Assembly (NCBI GenBank): GCA_023386795.1
Contig: JAEWJB010000039.1
Coordinates: 1-12,906 of the forward strand
Origin: Pseudomonadota bacterium
GTDB lineage: Bacteria; Pseudomonadota; Gammaproteobacteria; Xanthomonadales; Xanthomonadaceae
Length of the DNA: 12,906 bases
Direction: 5' to 3'
Within the stretch, counting starts at the first letter, position 1, and every line of letters begins with the position of its first letter. Below are positions 11,873 to 12,906 of the stretch, piece by piece. The notes beneath the pieces were generated by a model. The model searched no databases. It saw nothing but the letters and a program-made list of their open reading frames with translations, and was not told the DNA's origin. The translations under genes and the position numbers were made by a program.

Positions 11873-12904
11873 ATGGCGGAGAAATCCACCGTCATCATGC
11901 GACGGGTCAAGAAGGTCCAGGCGGCCGGCCACCATGGCGGCGCCTGGAAGGTGGCCTATGCCGACTTCGTCACCGCGATGATGGCCTTCTTCCTGGTGAT
12001 GTGGCTCGTCGGTGCCACCACCACCAAGCAGCGCGAAGCGGTGTCGGAGTACTTCCGCAATCCGAGTCCGCTGCAGGGCAAGAGCCCCGCGCCCGCACCT
12101 GGCATGAACGGGCCGGGCGGCGCGAGCAATTCGATGATCAAGCTCGGCGGCACGATGGAGATTCCGAAAGGCCAGGGCCCGGATCCGTTCAACAAGAAGG
12201 CGTCCGGCCCGACCGAGGAAGACCGCAAGGCGCAGGAAAAGGCCCAGCTCGAATCGCTGATGCAGGAGCTGAAGGAAGCCATCGGCAAGAGCCAGGCGCT
12301 GGAGCCGTTCAAGGACCAGCTGCTGCTGGACCTGACGCCCGACGGCCTGCGCATCCAGATCGTGGACAAGCAGAACCGGCCGATGTTCGACATGGGCAGC
12401 GCGCGGCTGAAGGACTACACCGGCGGCATCCTTCACGAGCTGGCGCAGTTCATCAACCAGGTGCCGAACCACATCAGCATCACCGGCCACACCGATGTCA
12501 CCGCGTACAGCAACACGCGCGGCTACGGCAACTGGGAACTCAGCGCGGACCGCGCCAACGCCGCACGTCGCGCGTTGATCGATGGCGGCATGGCCGAGGA
12601 CAAGGTCAGCCGCGTCGTGGGCCTGGCGTCCTCGGTGCTGTTCGACAAGACCCAGCCGCAGAACCCGATCAACCGCCGCATCAGCATCGTGGTGATGACC
12701 CACGATGCCGAGGAAGCGCTGCTCGGCGAAGGCGCGCAACCGTTGGCAGTAGGCCCCGTATTGCCGGACGCCGATACGCGGATGCCCGATGCGCCGGGCA
12801 CCGGCCCGGCCGCGACGACCGAACCCGCCGCGCCAACGATCTCCACCACGCCTGCGCCCGGCGCGGGCAGCAGCCCGCAGGCCACCGCCCCGGCCCAGCA
12901 CTGA
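11873..12904 (+). CDS. motB: Flagellar motor stator protein MotB
   Basis: 343 aa, complete; the stop is two bases before the window end. Basic cytoplasmic N-terminus (RRVKKVQAAGHHGG), then a single membrane helix at about 29-47 (AYADFVTAMMAFFLVMWLV) with Asp31 as the proton-carrying residue. The periplasmic plug/linker runs about 48-145, followed by the OmpA-like peptidoglycan-binding domain at about 150-277, with GHTD at 205-208, WELSADRAN at 221-229 and NRRISIVV near 267-274. The last 65 residues are a Pro/Ala/Thr-rich disordered tail, longer than in E. coli MotB. The start ATG has an AAGGA ribosome binding site 9 nt upstream, overlapping the motA stop region. Partner of MotA; both are expected to be co-transcribed. 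Confidence 0.97.
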   Translation: MAEKSTVIMRRVKKVQAAGHHGGAWKVAYADFVTAMMAFFLVMWLVGATTTKQREAVSEYFRNPSPLQGKSPAPAPGMNGPGGASNSMIKLGGTMEIPKGQGPDPFNKKASGPTEEDRKAQEKAQLESLMQELKEAIGKSQALEPFKDQLLLDLTPDGLRIQIVDKQNRPMFDMGSARLKDYTGGILHELAQFINQVPNHISITGHTDVTAYSNTRGYGNWELSADRANAARRALIDGGMAEDKVSRVVGLASSVLFDKTQPQNPINRRISIVVMTHDAEEALLGEGAQPLAVGPVLPDADTRMPDAPGTGPAATTEPAAPTISTTPAPGAGSSPQATAPAQH

Positions 12905-12906
12905 GC

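Noticed and set aside
10796..12901. 701-codon open frame on the minus strand opposite motAB
   Set aside because: Low-complexity His/Arg/Gly-rich translation with no domain, opposite two unambiguous stator genes.

Overview
This GC-rich, gene-dense window looks like core chromosome of a gammaproteobacterium of the Xanthomonadales, near the Xanthomonas / Dyella / Rhodanobacter group. The basis is the DUF3247 gene, a family I know mainly from xanthomonads, the protein sequences in general, and the absence of tRNA, rRNA, IS element, phage gene or CRISPR array. The taxonomic call is inference from family knowledge. No base composition was computed.

Layout. (1) 25-1383, minus: lipoprotein of the PQQ-dependent sugar (sorbosone-type) dehydrogenase family. 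(2) 1496-1789, minus: small DUF3247 Sm-like protein. (3) 1859-3892, minus: hybrid sensor kinase PAS-PAS-HisKA-HATPase-REC. Upstream of it on the same strand are two unrecognised genes 2 bp apart (4247-4702 soluble; 3987-4244 with a C-terminal membrane helix). (4) 4895-5464, plus: exported DUF3016 protein. (5) 5506-8498: a D-alanine / L-alanine catabolic locus. dadA and dadX overlap on the minus strand and diverge from an Lrp/AsnC regulator on the plus strand. (6) 8562-9830, minus: a Gln/Gly-rich small protein, a secreted proline-rich protein and a secreted DUF3224 protein; the last two form an operon. (7) 9910-10907, plus: MsrB and a lipoprotein with an MliC-like lysozyme-inhibitor domain. (8) 11006-12904, plus: motA and motB, the flagellar stator.

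How they work together. DadX racemises L-alanine to D-alanine, and DadA oxidises the D form to pyruvate and ammonia at the membrane. The divergent Lrp-type protein is placed to control both through the 147-bp shared region, where I see a good -10 box for dadA and a dyad over its -35. MsrB and the MliC-like lipoprotein both fit defence against oxidants and lysozyme. MotA and MotB form one proton-driven stator complex.

Most convergent or operon ends carry a GC-rich perfect hairpin with little or no T tract. Several very long antisense reading frames (646, 588 and 701 codons) are by-products of high GC opposite real genes and are not annotated. I see no convincing undescribed multi-gene system. 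The best leads are the unknown pair upstream of the sensor kinase, the repeat-built Gln-rich protein and the dad control region.
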